A stretch of DNA of 64,000 bases, from positions 310,001 through 374,000 of the forward strand of contig JAWKYG010000004.1 in NCBI GenBank assembly GCA_041396585.1. Direction: 5' to 3'. The translations under genes were made by a program, and so were the position numbers. Shown piece by piece: positions 9,569 to 17,567 of this stretch. Under the pieces are notes generated by a model. The model saw only the letters and a program-made list of their open reading frames with translations. It was not told the origin of the DNA and did no database searches. Source of the stretch: JAUIAI01 sp041396585. GTDB taxonomy: Bacteria; Pseudomonadota; Gammaproteobacteria; Burkholderiales; Burkholderiaceae_E. Every line of letters starts with the position of its first letter. The stretch's first letter is position 1.

Positions 9569-9790
9569 ATGAGCGACGAAACAGTGCACTCGGATGTAGC
9601 CGGCACCGTCTGGAAAATCGAGAAGACCGTCGGTGACGCCGTGCAGGCCGACGACGTGATCATGATCCTCGAATCGATGAAGATGGAGATTCCCGTGGTC
9701 GCGCCACGCGCCGGCGTCATCGCGGAGATCCTGGTCGACGAGGCGGGTCCTGTGAATGAGGGCGAGGCGCTCGTGCGCCTGTCGGCCTGA
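9569..9790 (+). CDS. biotin carboxyl carrier protein (stand-alone biotinyl domain)
   Basis: Biotinyl-domain protein of 73 residues containing LESMKMEIP; Lys38 in the M-K-M motif is the residue that biotin protein ligase modifies. The start at 9569 (MSDETVHSDVAG) has a GAGG sequence in front; the frame extends 8 codons upstream. The short length shows that it is only the lipoyl/biotinyl domain, without the flexible N-terminal region of AccB. It should carry carboxybiotin to the carboxyltransferase encoded divergently at 9383, and must borrow a biotin carboxylase from elsewhere in the genome. Confidence 0.93.
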   Translation: MSDETVHSDVAGTVWKIEKTVGDAVQADDVIMILESMKMEIPVVAPRAGVIAEILVDEAGPVNEGEALVRLSA

Positions 9791-9840
9791 CGCATCACCT
9801 GGTCGGGCACGTCACGCGCGCTCTCCCCTAGAATCGGGCG

Positions 9841-10569
9841 ATGCTCCTGTCGCCGTCTCCCCTTCGCAGCCTGCTGCTGGCCATGGTTCGCCCGCAGGGC
9901 GAAAGCCATGGCGAGACCCTCTCGCTCGCCGAACAGATCACCCTGCAACTGGCCGCGGAGATCGTCGAAGGCCAGATCCCGGTGAGCACCCGCCTTACCG
10001 AGGTGGCGGTCGCGCAGCGCTTCAAAGTCAGCAGGGGACCAGTGCGCGAAGCGCTGCGCATGCTCGACAGTACTGGCCTGGTTCAATGGCTGCCCAGGCG
10101 CGGTGCGCTGGTCACAGAGCTTTCCAGCGATGAAGTAGCCGATCTTTTTGATCTGCGCGCCGTCCTTTTCGGCCTCGGCGCCCGGCGCTTTGCGCTGCGC
10201 CGCCAGCAGGCGGATCTGATCGCGCTGCGCGCGCACCTGACGCAATTGCAGTTGCTTGGCGCACGCAATGACGACGGCGCCACCGGCGACTATGCGCTGG
10301 CAGTGCTCGAATGCGGCTCCGCCATTTGCGTGGCCGCAGGCATCGAACGCCTGACCACGGTGGTCACGGGCCTGTTCTTTCGCACGCTGCGCTATTCGCG
10401 CCTCGGGTTGGCCACGGCCGAGCGCCGCCGTCAGTCGGTGGCCAACTGGTCGGCACTGGTCGCGCAAATCGAGGCTGGCGAAGGCGAGTTGGCCGAGGCC
10501 ACGGCTCGCCGTCTGGTCGAGGCGTCACGCGACGAGGCGATCCGCGCGCTGGCCAATCGCGAAGGCTGA
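9841..10569 (+). CDS. GntR-family transcriptional regulator, FCD subfamily
   Basis: DNA-binding regulator of 242 residues. An N-terminal winged helix (about residues 28-92) includes LTEVAVAQRFKVSRGPVREA and a G-LVQWLPRRGALV wing; the rest is an all-helical FCD ligand-binding domain whose His/Asp/Arg pattern usually binds a metal and a carboxylate effector. It starts 50 bp after the biotin carrier gene in the same direction. FCD regulators commonly repress the catabolic genes next to them and release on binding a pathway acid, so it is the natural candidate to bind the repeats at 9465-9495 and the matching site at 14573. The first 15 residues may be vector-like leader; a start at Met15 is possible. 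Confidence 0.88.
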   Translation: MLLSPSPLRSLLLAMVRPQGESHGETLSLAEQITLQLAAEIVEGQIPVSTRLTEVAVAQRFKVSRGPVREALRMLDSTGLVQWLPRRGALVTELSSDEVADLFDLRAVLFGLGARRFALRRQQADLIALRAHLTQLQLLGARNDDGATGDYALAVLECGSAICVAAGIERLTTVVTGLFFRTLRYSRLGLATAERRRQSVANWSALVAQIEAGEGELAEATARRLVEASRDEAIRALANREG

Positions 10570-10577
10570 GCCCGGCC

Positions 10578-11492
10578 TTAGATCCGGTAGAAGCGCTCGG
10601 CGCTGGTGCGAAATAGTGCCGAACGCTCACTGGCTGAGAAATCGCAGGTAACCTCGTCGAAGGCCGACCAGACCTTGCCGTAGCTGGCCATCAACCGATC
10701 CACCGGAAAGTTTGAACCGAACATCGCGCGCTCGGGCCCGAAACACTCGATACAGTGCAACACGAAGGGACGGATGGACTCAGCGCCCCAGTTGCGATCG
10801 AGCATGCCGAAACCGCTCAGCTTGATCATCACGTGGGGCAATGCCGCCAACGCCGCGATCGCCTCGCGCCAGGCGCTCAGATTGGCCTCGTCACGCTCCA
10901 GCGGCAGCCCGGTGTGATCGACGACCACCGGCACATTCGGATTCGCACGGGCGAGCCGAATGAGACTAGCCGCTTGATGATGGTATATCTGCGCATCGAA
11001 GCTCAGCCCGTATCGGGCCAGGCTGGCAAAACCACGGCACCAGGCGTCATCTTCGAGGAAGTCACGCGGCGCGCGATTGTGCGTCGGGTTCGGGTGCCGG
11101 TTCAACACCTGTCGAATACCGCGAAACCGGCTCGCCTTGCAGTGCGCTTCGAGCACGCTCTGCAGTGCCGGCGAGGACAGATCCGCGAACCCGACGATCG
11201 CGTTCGGCAGGCCGCGCGAGGCGGGATCATCGGCAACCGACTCGAGCCAACGTGTCTCATCGACTGGTCGCGTCGGATCGAAGTTAGCCTGGACATGAAC
11301 CGACTTCACCAGCTCGACGCCGGCGCCGGCCGCGTCTTCCAGCAGACTCGCCACCGAGTAGGTCTTCTTCAACGCGCTGGTATCGCCCCAGCCGCGATCA
11401 TGGTCATCCGGCTTGAGCCACGGGTAGCTATTGAGCTCGAGGTCCCAAAGGTGGTGATGAGAATCGACAATTTCCACATTCACTCCATGCAT
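10578..11492 (-). CDS. amidohydrolase-family TIM-barrel protein (lactonase-like)
   Basis: Protein of 304 residues of the amidohydrolase_2 family, close in style to L-fuconolactonase and 2-pyrone-4,6-dicarboxylate lactonase. The N-terminus has DSHHHLWD with the metal/substrate HxH at residues 12-14; HVQANFDP, VVVDHTGLP and MFGSNFPVDRL follow at the usual strand ends, the last with the conserved Asp. The family hydrolyses lactones or decarboxylates acids. The start is placed at 11492 (MHGVNVEIVDS); a GTG five codons further in has a better-spaced GGAG and is an alternative. It ends 8 bp from the convergent GntR gene and lies upstream of no obvious operon partner. Confidence 0.8.
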   Translation of the reverse strand: MHGVNVEIVDSHHHLWDLELNSYPWLKPDDHDRGWGDTSALKKTYSVASLLEDAAGAGVELVKSVHVQANFDPTRPVDETRWLESVADDPASRGLPNAIVGFADLSSPALQSVLEAHCKASRFRGIRQVLNRHPNPTHNRAPRDFLEDDAWCRGFASLARYGLSFDAQIYHHQAASLIRLARANPNVPVVVDHTGLPLERDEANLSAWREAIAALAALPHVMIKLSGFGMLDRNWGAESIRPFVLHCIECFGPERAMFGSNFPVDRLMASYGKVWSAFDEVTCDFSASERSALFRTSAERFYRI

Positions 11493-11594
11493 CTGCGGCG
11501 CGGCCGACGCCAGCCCGCGACCTACGTCCATGAGACAGACCCGGGCGCCTGTTGAGCCACCAGCGCCTTGGCGGCACCAGCCGCGAGCGTTGCG

Positions 11595-12654
11595 TCAGAG
11601 CGCACCCACCTTCTCGAGCTCGCCGATTAGGCCGGTCAGCCCCTGCTCTTCGAGGATGCGTCGTGCCAAGGCCGGGTCGTAGGTTCCTTTGACCCCGGCC
11701 CAGGCGTCTCGGGCCCCGGCACGCCAGAGATCCATTTCCTGCTGGCTGGGCTGATAGACCGCCACCTTGCCCTGCATGGCCCCGAGCGCCGATTGCTGCC
11801 AGGCCTGATCAACGGCGAAGCCTTCACGCTGCATGTCCATGCCAACCCGGTCGATGGCCGCTCGTGCCCAGTCGGGCAAGGCATCGTAGCGCTTCTTGGT
11901 CATCAGCAAGGGATGCGCGCTAAAGGCTGCCTCCACGCGGGTGATGTGCTTGACCACTTCGTAGAACTTGCCGAACGACGTGAACACATCCTGCAGGTAC
12001 ATGCCTTGCACTACCCCCGATTGCAGCCCCTCGTAGAGCGATGCCCAGTCATAGGGAATGGGGGCGGCGCCCCAGGCCTTGATCAGGTTGAATTCGACCG
12101 GGCTCTTGGTGACACGGATCTTCAGGCCCTTCATGTCGGCCGGCACGCGCACTTCCCGCTGCGTATTGACGATGTTCCTGAACCCGCCCACTGGCACCAG
12201 GGCGATGACATGCATGCCCATTTCTTTACGCGCGCGTTCGGAAAGTTCCCTGGCGAGCCAGCTATTGAGGATCTTGCTGGCGCCATCTTCGCCCGCGAAC
12301 AGAAACGGCAGGTTGATGATGTCGAAGGTCGTTCCGAAGGCGCCGACATTGCCGCTGGAGACCGTGGCGATATCGATCTGCCCGAGCCCGAGCTGCTCGA
12401 CACAGGAGTGTTCGCTGCACAGCGATCCGCGATCATGGATCACGAGCTCGAGCCGCCCGCCGGTGTACTCGGCCAGCTTGGGCTTCATCAACTCGAGCGG
12501 CCAACTTGCCCAGGCCATAGGTGCGTTGGCTAGCCGTGCCCAGCCGCAGAGTGATTCCTCGGCGCGGCGAGCGCGGTGCTCGCACAAAGACCGAGAGCGC
12601 GGCAATCGTGAAGGCTCCTCGCAGAGCATGGCGTAGCGTGACGGACAGATTCAT
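11595..12654 (-). CDS. TRAP transporter substrate-binding protein (DctP family), frameshifted near the N-terminus
   Basis: Periplasmic solute receptor of the DctP family. The start at 12654 overlaps the stop of the small-permease gene by four bases (ATGA) and gives a signal-peptide-like MNLSVTLRHALRGAFTIAAL. The frame then breaks: near 12490 the text must switch from YGLGKLAA to MKPKLAEYTGGRLELVI, and a pair of smaller shifts between 12560 and 12610 would restore a normal cleavage site (STALAAP). From 12490 on the protein is intact, with GLKIRVTKSPVEFNLIKAWG, the arginine-containing carboxylate-binding region, and YLQDVFTSFGKFYEV. It should bind an organic acid for the DctQM permease encoded just upstream. 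Confidence 0.82.
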
Positions 12655-13217
12655 GGACTTCCTCCTTCTGGATGGTTGGAGTCGCGGCTAGCGACCTCAC
12701 GATGGCTCACGCCTGGATCGAGCACGGATGCGTCCTGGCCGCGGGCTGATTCGATCAGCGCGAGCACGGCGGCCACGATGACGAGCGCGCCGGCGATCGG
12801 CAGAATCATCATCGGATAGGATTTCGGCAGATTGCCGAGCTCCCAGTAGGAGCCCAGGATGCGCGATGCCGCCTGCCCGCCAGGCCAAAGCATTAGCAGG
12901 CCGACCACACCGAAGAGCGCGGTCCACACTTGCCAGAGCAGGCGCCGGGTGCGCGCCGAAACGAACTGATGAATCGCTTCCATGGCAATGTTGCTGCGCT
13001 CACGCACCGCCAGGGCAAAGCCAAGCATCACCATCCAGACATTCGCAAAAGTGGTCAGCGTGTCGCCCCAAAACGGGGGTGACAGGAAGACGGTACGCAT
13101 CACCACCGTGTAGCCGACGAAGACCACCATCAGTGCGAGCATCGTCGCGCAAATGATCGGCAACAAGCGACGCAGCACGAATTCGGCCAGCCTGGCAAGC
13201 GTATCGAACACGGCCAT
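12651..13217 (-). CDS. TRAP transporter small permease (DctQ family)
   Basis: Membrane protein of 188 residues with four predicted helices (about 15-37, 50-70, 92-112 and 136-156), the usual DctQ layout. The start at 13217 is one base after the stop of the large-permease gene and the stop overlaps the start of the receptor gene, giving a tightly coupled M-Q-P operon read from 14505 to 11595. The polar tail after residue 160 is a little longer than usual. Confidence 0.9.
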   Translation of the reverse strand: MAVFDTLARLAEFVLRRLLPIICATMLALMVVFVGYTVVMRTVFLSPPFWGDTLTTFANVWMVMLGFALAVRERSNIAMEAIHQFVSARTRRLLWQVWTALFGVVGLLMLWPGGQAASRILGSYWELGNLPKSYPMMILPIAGALVIVAAVLALIESARGQDASVLDPGVSHREVASRDSNHPEGGSP

Positions 13218-13218
13218 C

Positions 13219-14505
13219 TCAGATCAATCCGAACAATCGCGGCAGAGCAAGCGTGAGCGGCGCGATGAACAACATCAGCACCAGCATCAACACTTCTACC
13301 ATCAGGAATGGGAGCAACGCGGCGGCGGTTCGTTCGAGCCGTGCACCGGCGATCGCATTGGCGGTGAAGTAGCACACCCCCACCGGCGGTGTTACCGTAC
13401 CAAGCAGGAATCCGACCACAACCACCAGCGCCGCCTGCACAGGTTCGAAGCCAGCCGCCGCGCAGGCGGGCACAAGCATCGGGCCGAGCACAATGATGTT
13501 GGCCGCCGCATCCATGAACATGCCGGCCACGAGGATCACCACCAGCAGCGCGGTTGCGAATGCGAGGCGGCTGTCGGCGAACGACATCAGCCAGCCCTCG
13601 AGCATGTCCAGCGCCCCCAGGCGGGCGAGCAGCCACGAGAACGGGCCCGCGGCCGCCACGATCACGAACACCGAGGCCGACAGACGCACGCTGCGATTCA
13701 ACGCACCGAAGAGCCCGCGCAGATCGATGTCGCGATAGGCGACGATCCCCAGGGCGAGGGCCACGAACACCGTGATCGCGCCAGCCTCGACCGAACTGAA
13801 CCAGCCGCCGAAAATCCCGACGACCAGAACCAATGGCACCGACAATGCGAGGATCGCACCACGCGCCGCGCCCAACAAGGCACGAAGACTGAATGGCTCA
13901 TCGCTGCGCTCGTGACCCTTCACGCACGCGACGACCCAGGCCACGGCCATCAACATGAACCCGATGACCAAACCCGGGAGGATACCGGCGGCAAACAGTG
14001 CGCCAACCGACAGATTCACCGCGCTGGCAAGCACGATCATGGCAATGCTTGGCGGAATGATGCCGCCAATCGTCGAACCGATTGCCGTCACCGCCGCGGC
14101 ATAGGCACGCGAGTAGCCACGCCGGATCATCGCGGGAATCATCACGGTGCCGATGGTGGCCGTATCCGCCACCGCGGAACCGTTCATGCCCGCAAAGAAC
14201 AGGCTGGCCACCATGTTCACCTGCGCCAGGCCGCCCCGCATCCGGCCAACCAGCACAGTACTCAGCCGCAGTATGCGTTGTGTGACCGATGACGTATTCA
14301 TCAACTCACCCGTCAGCATGAAGAATGGCACGGCCACCAGCGGAAACTTGGCGAGCGCCTCATACATCTGATGCGGCACGGTCAGGAGCGGCGCGGCGTC
14401 CGTCAGCAGGATGTAGACGGTCGGGAGAAGCACCATGGCCAACGCGATCGGCGCTCCGAGCAGGATCAGCACGACGAGACTGACGACGAGAACCAGAACG
14501 TCCAT
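13219..14505 (-). CDS. TRAP transporter large permease (DctM family)
   Basis: Large membrane subunit of 428 residues, the normal DctM size, with about a dozen hydrophobic segments. Conserved pieces include FFMLTGELMNTSSVTQRIL, LVGRMRGGLAQVNMVASLFF, GSAVADTATIGTVMIPAM, GIIPPSIAMIVLASA and near the end GTVTPPVGVCYF. It drives Na+ or H+-coupled uptake of a carboxylate delivered by the DctP protein. First gene of its operon, preceded by GGGAG, and its promoter region carries the operator-like site at 14573. Confidence 0.95.
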   Translation of the reverse strand: MDVLVLVVSLVVLILLGAPIALAMVLLPTVYILLTDAAPLLTVPHQMYEALAKFPLVAVPFFMLTGELMNTSSVTQRILRLSTVLVGRMRGGLAQVNMVASLFFAGMNGSAVADTATIGTVMIPAMIRRGYSRAYAAAVTAIGSTIGGIIPPSIAMIVLASAVNLSVGALFAAGILPGLVIGFMLMAVAWVVACVKGHERSDEPFSLRALLGAARGAILALSVPLVLVVGIFGGWFSSVEAGAITVFVALALGIVAYRDIDLRGLFGALNRSVRLSASVFVIVAAAGPFSWLLARLGALDMLEGWLMSFADSRLAFATALLVVILVAGMFMDAAANIIVLGPMLVPACAAAGFEPVQAALVVVVGFLLGTVTPPVGVCYFTANAIAGARLERTAAALLPFLMVEVLMLVLMLFIAPLTLALPRLFGLI

Positions 14506-14572
14506 GGTCTCCCTTTCTTTTCATGGCGAGTGCCGTGGGCCGGCTCGGCGATCCTAGGTTGCAAACATGACG

Positions 14573-14599
14573 ATTGTCAACATTCTGCAGATGATGCAG
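14573..14599. promoter_or_regulatory. operator-like site and palindrome between TRAP operon and TauD-family gene
   Basis: ATTGTCAACATT at 14573-14584 matches the reverse complement of the 9465-9476 site (ATTGTCAACAAT) at 11 of 12 bases. Immediately after it, CTGCAGATGATGCAG at 14585-14599 is a perfect palindrome with 5-base arms around GATGA. The site lies 68 bp upstream of the DctM start and about 120 bp upstream of the dioxygenase start, a position where a repressor could control both. Confidence 0.5.
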
Positions 14600-14703
14600 A
14601 CTAGGGATGCGATTCGCGCCCGCGTTCAGAAGGGCAGGCCAATCCATCCCAGATGCGGGCCCGCGATCCGACCATTCGAAGAACCCGATCCACGGGAGAG
14701 ACC

Positions 14704-15657
14704 ATGTCTGCCACAGCCGTTCTCGATGCTGCCCTGACCGCTGCACCTCACATACGCGTCGAACCCATGACGGTTCACATTGGTGCCGAGATCCATGGCA
14801 TCGATCTCGCCAGGCCCTTGAGCGCCGCCGAGACCACGGCGGTCCGGGCCGCCGTCCTGCGCTGGAAGGTGGTGTTCTTTCGTGAGCAAGCGCTCGACCA
14901 TTCGAGCCATGTACGGCTGGCCGAGCAATTCGGCGACCCGACACCGGGGCATGTCGTCTTTGGTGGCGACACCAAACACCCGGCGATCTACTCGATTGCC
15001 AAGTTCCGAAAGGCGAACAACCGTGTCCGCCAGGGCCTGCGCGTCTGGTCGGGTTGGCATGCCGACATCACAGCGGCCATCAATCCGCCCGCGTTCTCCA
15101 TCTTGCGTGGCGATATCGTGCCGCCCTATGGCGGCGACACACAATGGACCAATCTCGCGGTCGCCTTCGAGAAGCTGGCCCCGTCTTTGCAGCGCTGGCT
15201 AGAAACCCTGAATGGCATTCATCAGTTCGACCCACCGGGCAAAGTCAGCGGCAATGCTGCCTACGACGAGATCGTCAGCAAGCGCACGATGATCTCCAGC
15301 CACCCTATGGTGACCGTACACCCCGAAACCGGTGAGAAGGTGCTGTACATCAGCCCGGCCTTCCTGCGCCGCATCGATGGCATGGCATCCAATGAAAGCC
15401 AGCCGGTTCTGCACATGCTCTGGGAGCATGCGGTCATGCCGGAGTTCACCGTGCGCTTTCGCTGGGCACCCGGCAGCGTCGCGTTCTGGGACAACAGGGC
15501 GACCGCGCACCTCGCACCGCGTGACATCTTCGACTCCGATTTCGACCGCCAGTTCTACCGAGTCACGTTGGCGGGCAGCGTACCCACCGGGATCGATGGG
15601 CGAGCCTCTCGGGCCATCGAAGGTGAGCCGATCGAATCGCTGGCCCAGCTGGCGTAA
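14704..15657 (+). CDS. TauD/TfdA-family Fe(II)/2-oxoglutarate dioxygenase
   Basis: Protein of 317 residues starting MSATAVLDAA, with GGGAGAG in front of the ATG at 14704; the open frame is 17 codons longer upstream. The iron facial triad is visible: WHAD (His119, Asp121) and AHLAPRD (His269), with Arg286 in FYRVTL for 2-oxoglutarate. The family hydroxylates sulfonates, aryloxy acids and other small organic acids, often releasing sulfite or a phenol. The substrate is unknown; the divergent TRAP transporter, sharing the same intergenic region, may import it. It is only distantly similar to the second TauD-family gene at 53.9 kb. Confidence 0.9.
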   Translation: MSATAVLDAALTAAPHIRVEPMTVHIGAEIHGIDLARPLSAAETTAVRAAVLRWKVVFFREQALDHSSHVRLAEQFGDPTPGHVVFGGDTKHPAIYSIAKFRKANNRVRQGLRVWSGWHADITAAINPPAFSILRGDIVPPYGGDTQWTNLAVAFEKLAPSLQRWLETLNGIHQFDPPGKVSGNAAYDEIVSKRTMISSHPMVTVHPETGEKVLYISPAFLRRIDGMASNESQPVLHMLWEHAVMPEFTVRFRWAPGSVAFWDNRATAHLAPRDIFDSDFDRQFYRVTLAGSVPTGIDGRASRAIEGEPIESLAQLA

Positions 15658-15684
15658 TCCTTCTTCGGGCACGCCCGAGCAAGG

Positions 15685-15813
15685 TCAAGAAGACCGGAAG
15701 ATCACAACGTGGGTCACGTGGGGCTTGCCCGGCTGATAGCCCAGGATGTTGCCCTTGCAAAGTGGGCCGTCATACCAACGTGCGGCCACGCGCCAGCGAG
15801 ATGCTCGAGCCAT
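15685..15813 (-). pseudogene. relic of an acyl-CoA ligase gene
   Basis: A 42-codon minus-strand frame starts with an ATG directly abutting the stop codon of the caspase gene and ends ...GYQPGKPHVTHVVIFRSS. The stretch KGNILGYQPGKPHVTHVVI matches KGDILRYQLGKADVTHIVI of the CaiC-like ligase at 4044-5639. At DNA level bases 15701-15759 agree with 5302-5360 at 49 of 59 positions without gaps. Only this short piece is recognisable, so it is a gene remnant, not a working gene. Confidence 0.7.
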
Positions 15814-17382
15814 TCAGCGCCGCGAGAACTCGACCTCGTATCTTCCAGTGGCTGTCTGAGGTGCCGAGGAAATGACGACCCACTTATTCTCTGACCCGGT
15901 GATCTTCAGATTGACCAGGCGGTGGTTGCAGGCACCCGATACCGCCCCGCGGCCGTCGATCTTCAGGCTGTTTGCCCACGCATTGCCACAATGGACGTCC
16001 ACGGGCAAAGAGAAAGTTGCGGTCGCATAGAGCCCGATGTCAGTCAGGATTCGGAACTTTTCGATGCGCAATCGCTTGGCCTCCTTCTTGTAAACGATCT
16101 GGAATCTCCCATCGCCCTTGCTTTCGAACAGCGTCCCGACCGGGGCGCTGCTCGCCAAAGCCGATGCCGATCCGCCAGTGCGGGCGCCGGAAACCGGCGC
16201 GCGAGCAGTGGCGGCACGCGCCTCGGTGACCGGTACCGCGCTCGAGACGCGAGCGCCAGAGACCTTCGCCGCGTTCGCTTTGGGCTGGCGGGCGGGCCTC
16301 GATGGGGCGGAGTCGGCGGTCGCCCTGGCAGGCGGGCTCGCCGCCACAGAGGGTCTGGTCGATGCAATGGCGCCTGGCGATGCCTTGGCAGCAACGTCAG
16401 CAGTGGGTCGCGCCTCGGCCAGGGCAAGACGAAACTTCGCCATAGGCGCGTAGGCGCTCTTCGGAAATGCGTCGACAAACGCACGATACGCGTCGGCAGT
16501 GTCGATTTTCGCGGCCATCTTCCAGGCCTCCTCCGAGATATCAACGCTGCCTTTTGGCGGTTCCGCACTGGGAGTCTGCGTCGCGGGTAAGCCAGGGTTG
16601 AAAGAGAATTCGCCAAGCAGGCTGCTTTCGAACCAGGGTTCCTGTTGACCCTTCGAAGCCATCTGCGTGGCCCGGCTGACCCGCTTCAATACGCTCTCGA
16701 TGGGCAGACCTGGCTCGGCCATGTGCGCGAGGAGATGCTCGGTATAGAGACCGTTAGCCCCGCTGCCGTCGTCGGCCACACCGCCAGGCCTCGTCGAAAA
16801 GCCAATCAAGGTGCCGGTCGGCGCCGACACCATGCGGGCCAGGCCGCGCTGGAGAACCCCACGCGTCAATGCTTCGAACGGATTGTTCCGGCAGGCATCG
16901 AGCAGCACGATCTTCACGCTCGGCCTTCTGTCGTCGATGATTTCCAGCAGCGAGCCGACATCCATTGCGTTGTACTTGATGTCGTAGGCCGAATTGATCT
17001 TGGCATCGACCGCCAGGAGATAGTTTCGCCCACCGACCTGCAAACCATGGCCGGAGTAGTAAAACACCACGATGTCGCCCCGGTCGATAGCCGACACGAA
17101 GCGCTCGAGGACCCCGCCGATCTGCTCGCGCTTCATGTCGTGCACTTCCTGTACACGAAAGCCGAACTCGCGCAGCCTGTTCGAGACCGCCTTGGCATCG
17201 TTGACCGGATTGAGCAGACGAGACTCCGAATAGTTCGCATTGCCAATGACCAAGGCGTGCCTGGCCGGGCCCGCCCAGACCGGATCTGCGAGGTAAGACA
17301 TCGCCACCACGAGGACGATAGTCAGTCGATGCACTGCCGCTGTCCAGGTGACCGCACATTTCGGAAAAATCATCAGAAACAT
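15814..17382 (-). CDS. caspase-family (peptidase C14) exported protein
   Basis: Protein of 522 residues. The first 38 form a long signal peptide or membrane anchor (hydrophobic VHRLTIVLVVAMSYL) ending at ...PVWAGPA. A caspase-fold p20-like domain follows: RHALVIGNANYSESRLLNP, FYYSGHGLQ with catalytic His112, and KIVLLDACRNNP with catalytic Cys164. After residue 290 there is a short helical segment (KIDTADAYRAFVDAFPKSAY), then about 110 residues very rich in Ala, Pro, Ser and Arg, which look like a flexible linker. The C-terminal 100 residues look like a compact beta domain with two Cys (C-GNAW, GACNHR). Bacterial members are Arg/Lys-specific proteases of uncertain role. It stands alone, with its own promoter region at 17383-17567. 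Confidence 0.87.
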   Translation of the reverse strand: MFLMIFPKCAVTWTAAVHRLTIVLVVAMSYLADPVWAGPARHALVIGNANYSESRLLNPVNDAKAVSNRLREFGFRVQEVHDMKREQIGGVLERFVSAIDRGDIVVFYYSGHGLQVGGRNYLLAVDAKINSAYDIKYNAMDVGSLLEIIDDRRPSVKIVLLDACRNNPFEALTRGVLQRGLARMVSAPTGTLIGFSTRPGGVADDGSGANGLYTEHLLAHMAEPGLPIESVLKRVSRATQMASKGQQEPWFESSLLGEFSFNPGLPATQTPSAEPPKGSVDISEEAWKMAAKIDTADAYRAFVDAFPKSAYAPMAKFRLALAEARPTADVAAKASPGAIASTRPSVAASPPARATADSAPSRPARQPKANAAKVSGARVSSAVPVTEARAATARAPVSGARTGGSASALASSAPVGTLFESKGDGRFQIVYKKEAKRLRIEKFRILTDIGLYATATFSLPVDVHCGNAWANSLKIDGRGAVSGACNHRLVNLKITGSENKWVVISSAPQTATGRYEVEFSRR

Positions 17383-17567
17383 GGAATGTCTCGTTCTCGG
17401 AGGCCTCTGGCCCCTCTTACCAGGCTTGGATCATGAGTTGCGCGGACCGGCTAGTCGGTTCACGGCCGATAACCTGGGCCACCCTATGACCCAGACGCCG
17501 CCCCTTTTGCCGGTACGCTGCGGGCATCTCGCACCGCCTTTGGCCGATCTCCGCCAGCAGTCTAGCG

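Noticed and set aside
15665..15678. TCGGGC-AC-GCCCGA hairpin between the convergent TauD and caspase genes as a terminator
   Set aside because: The loop is only two bases and no T tract follows on either strand.
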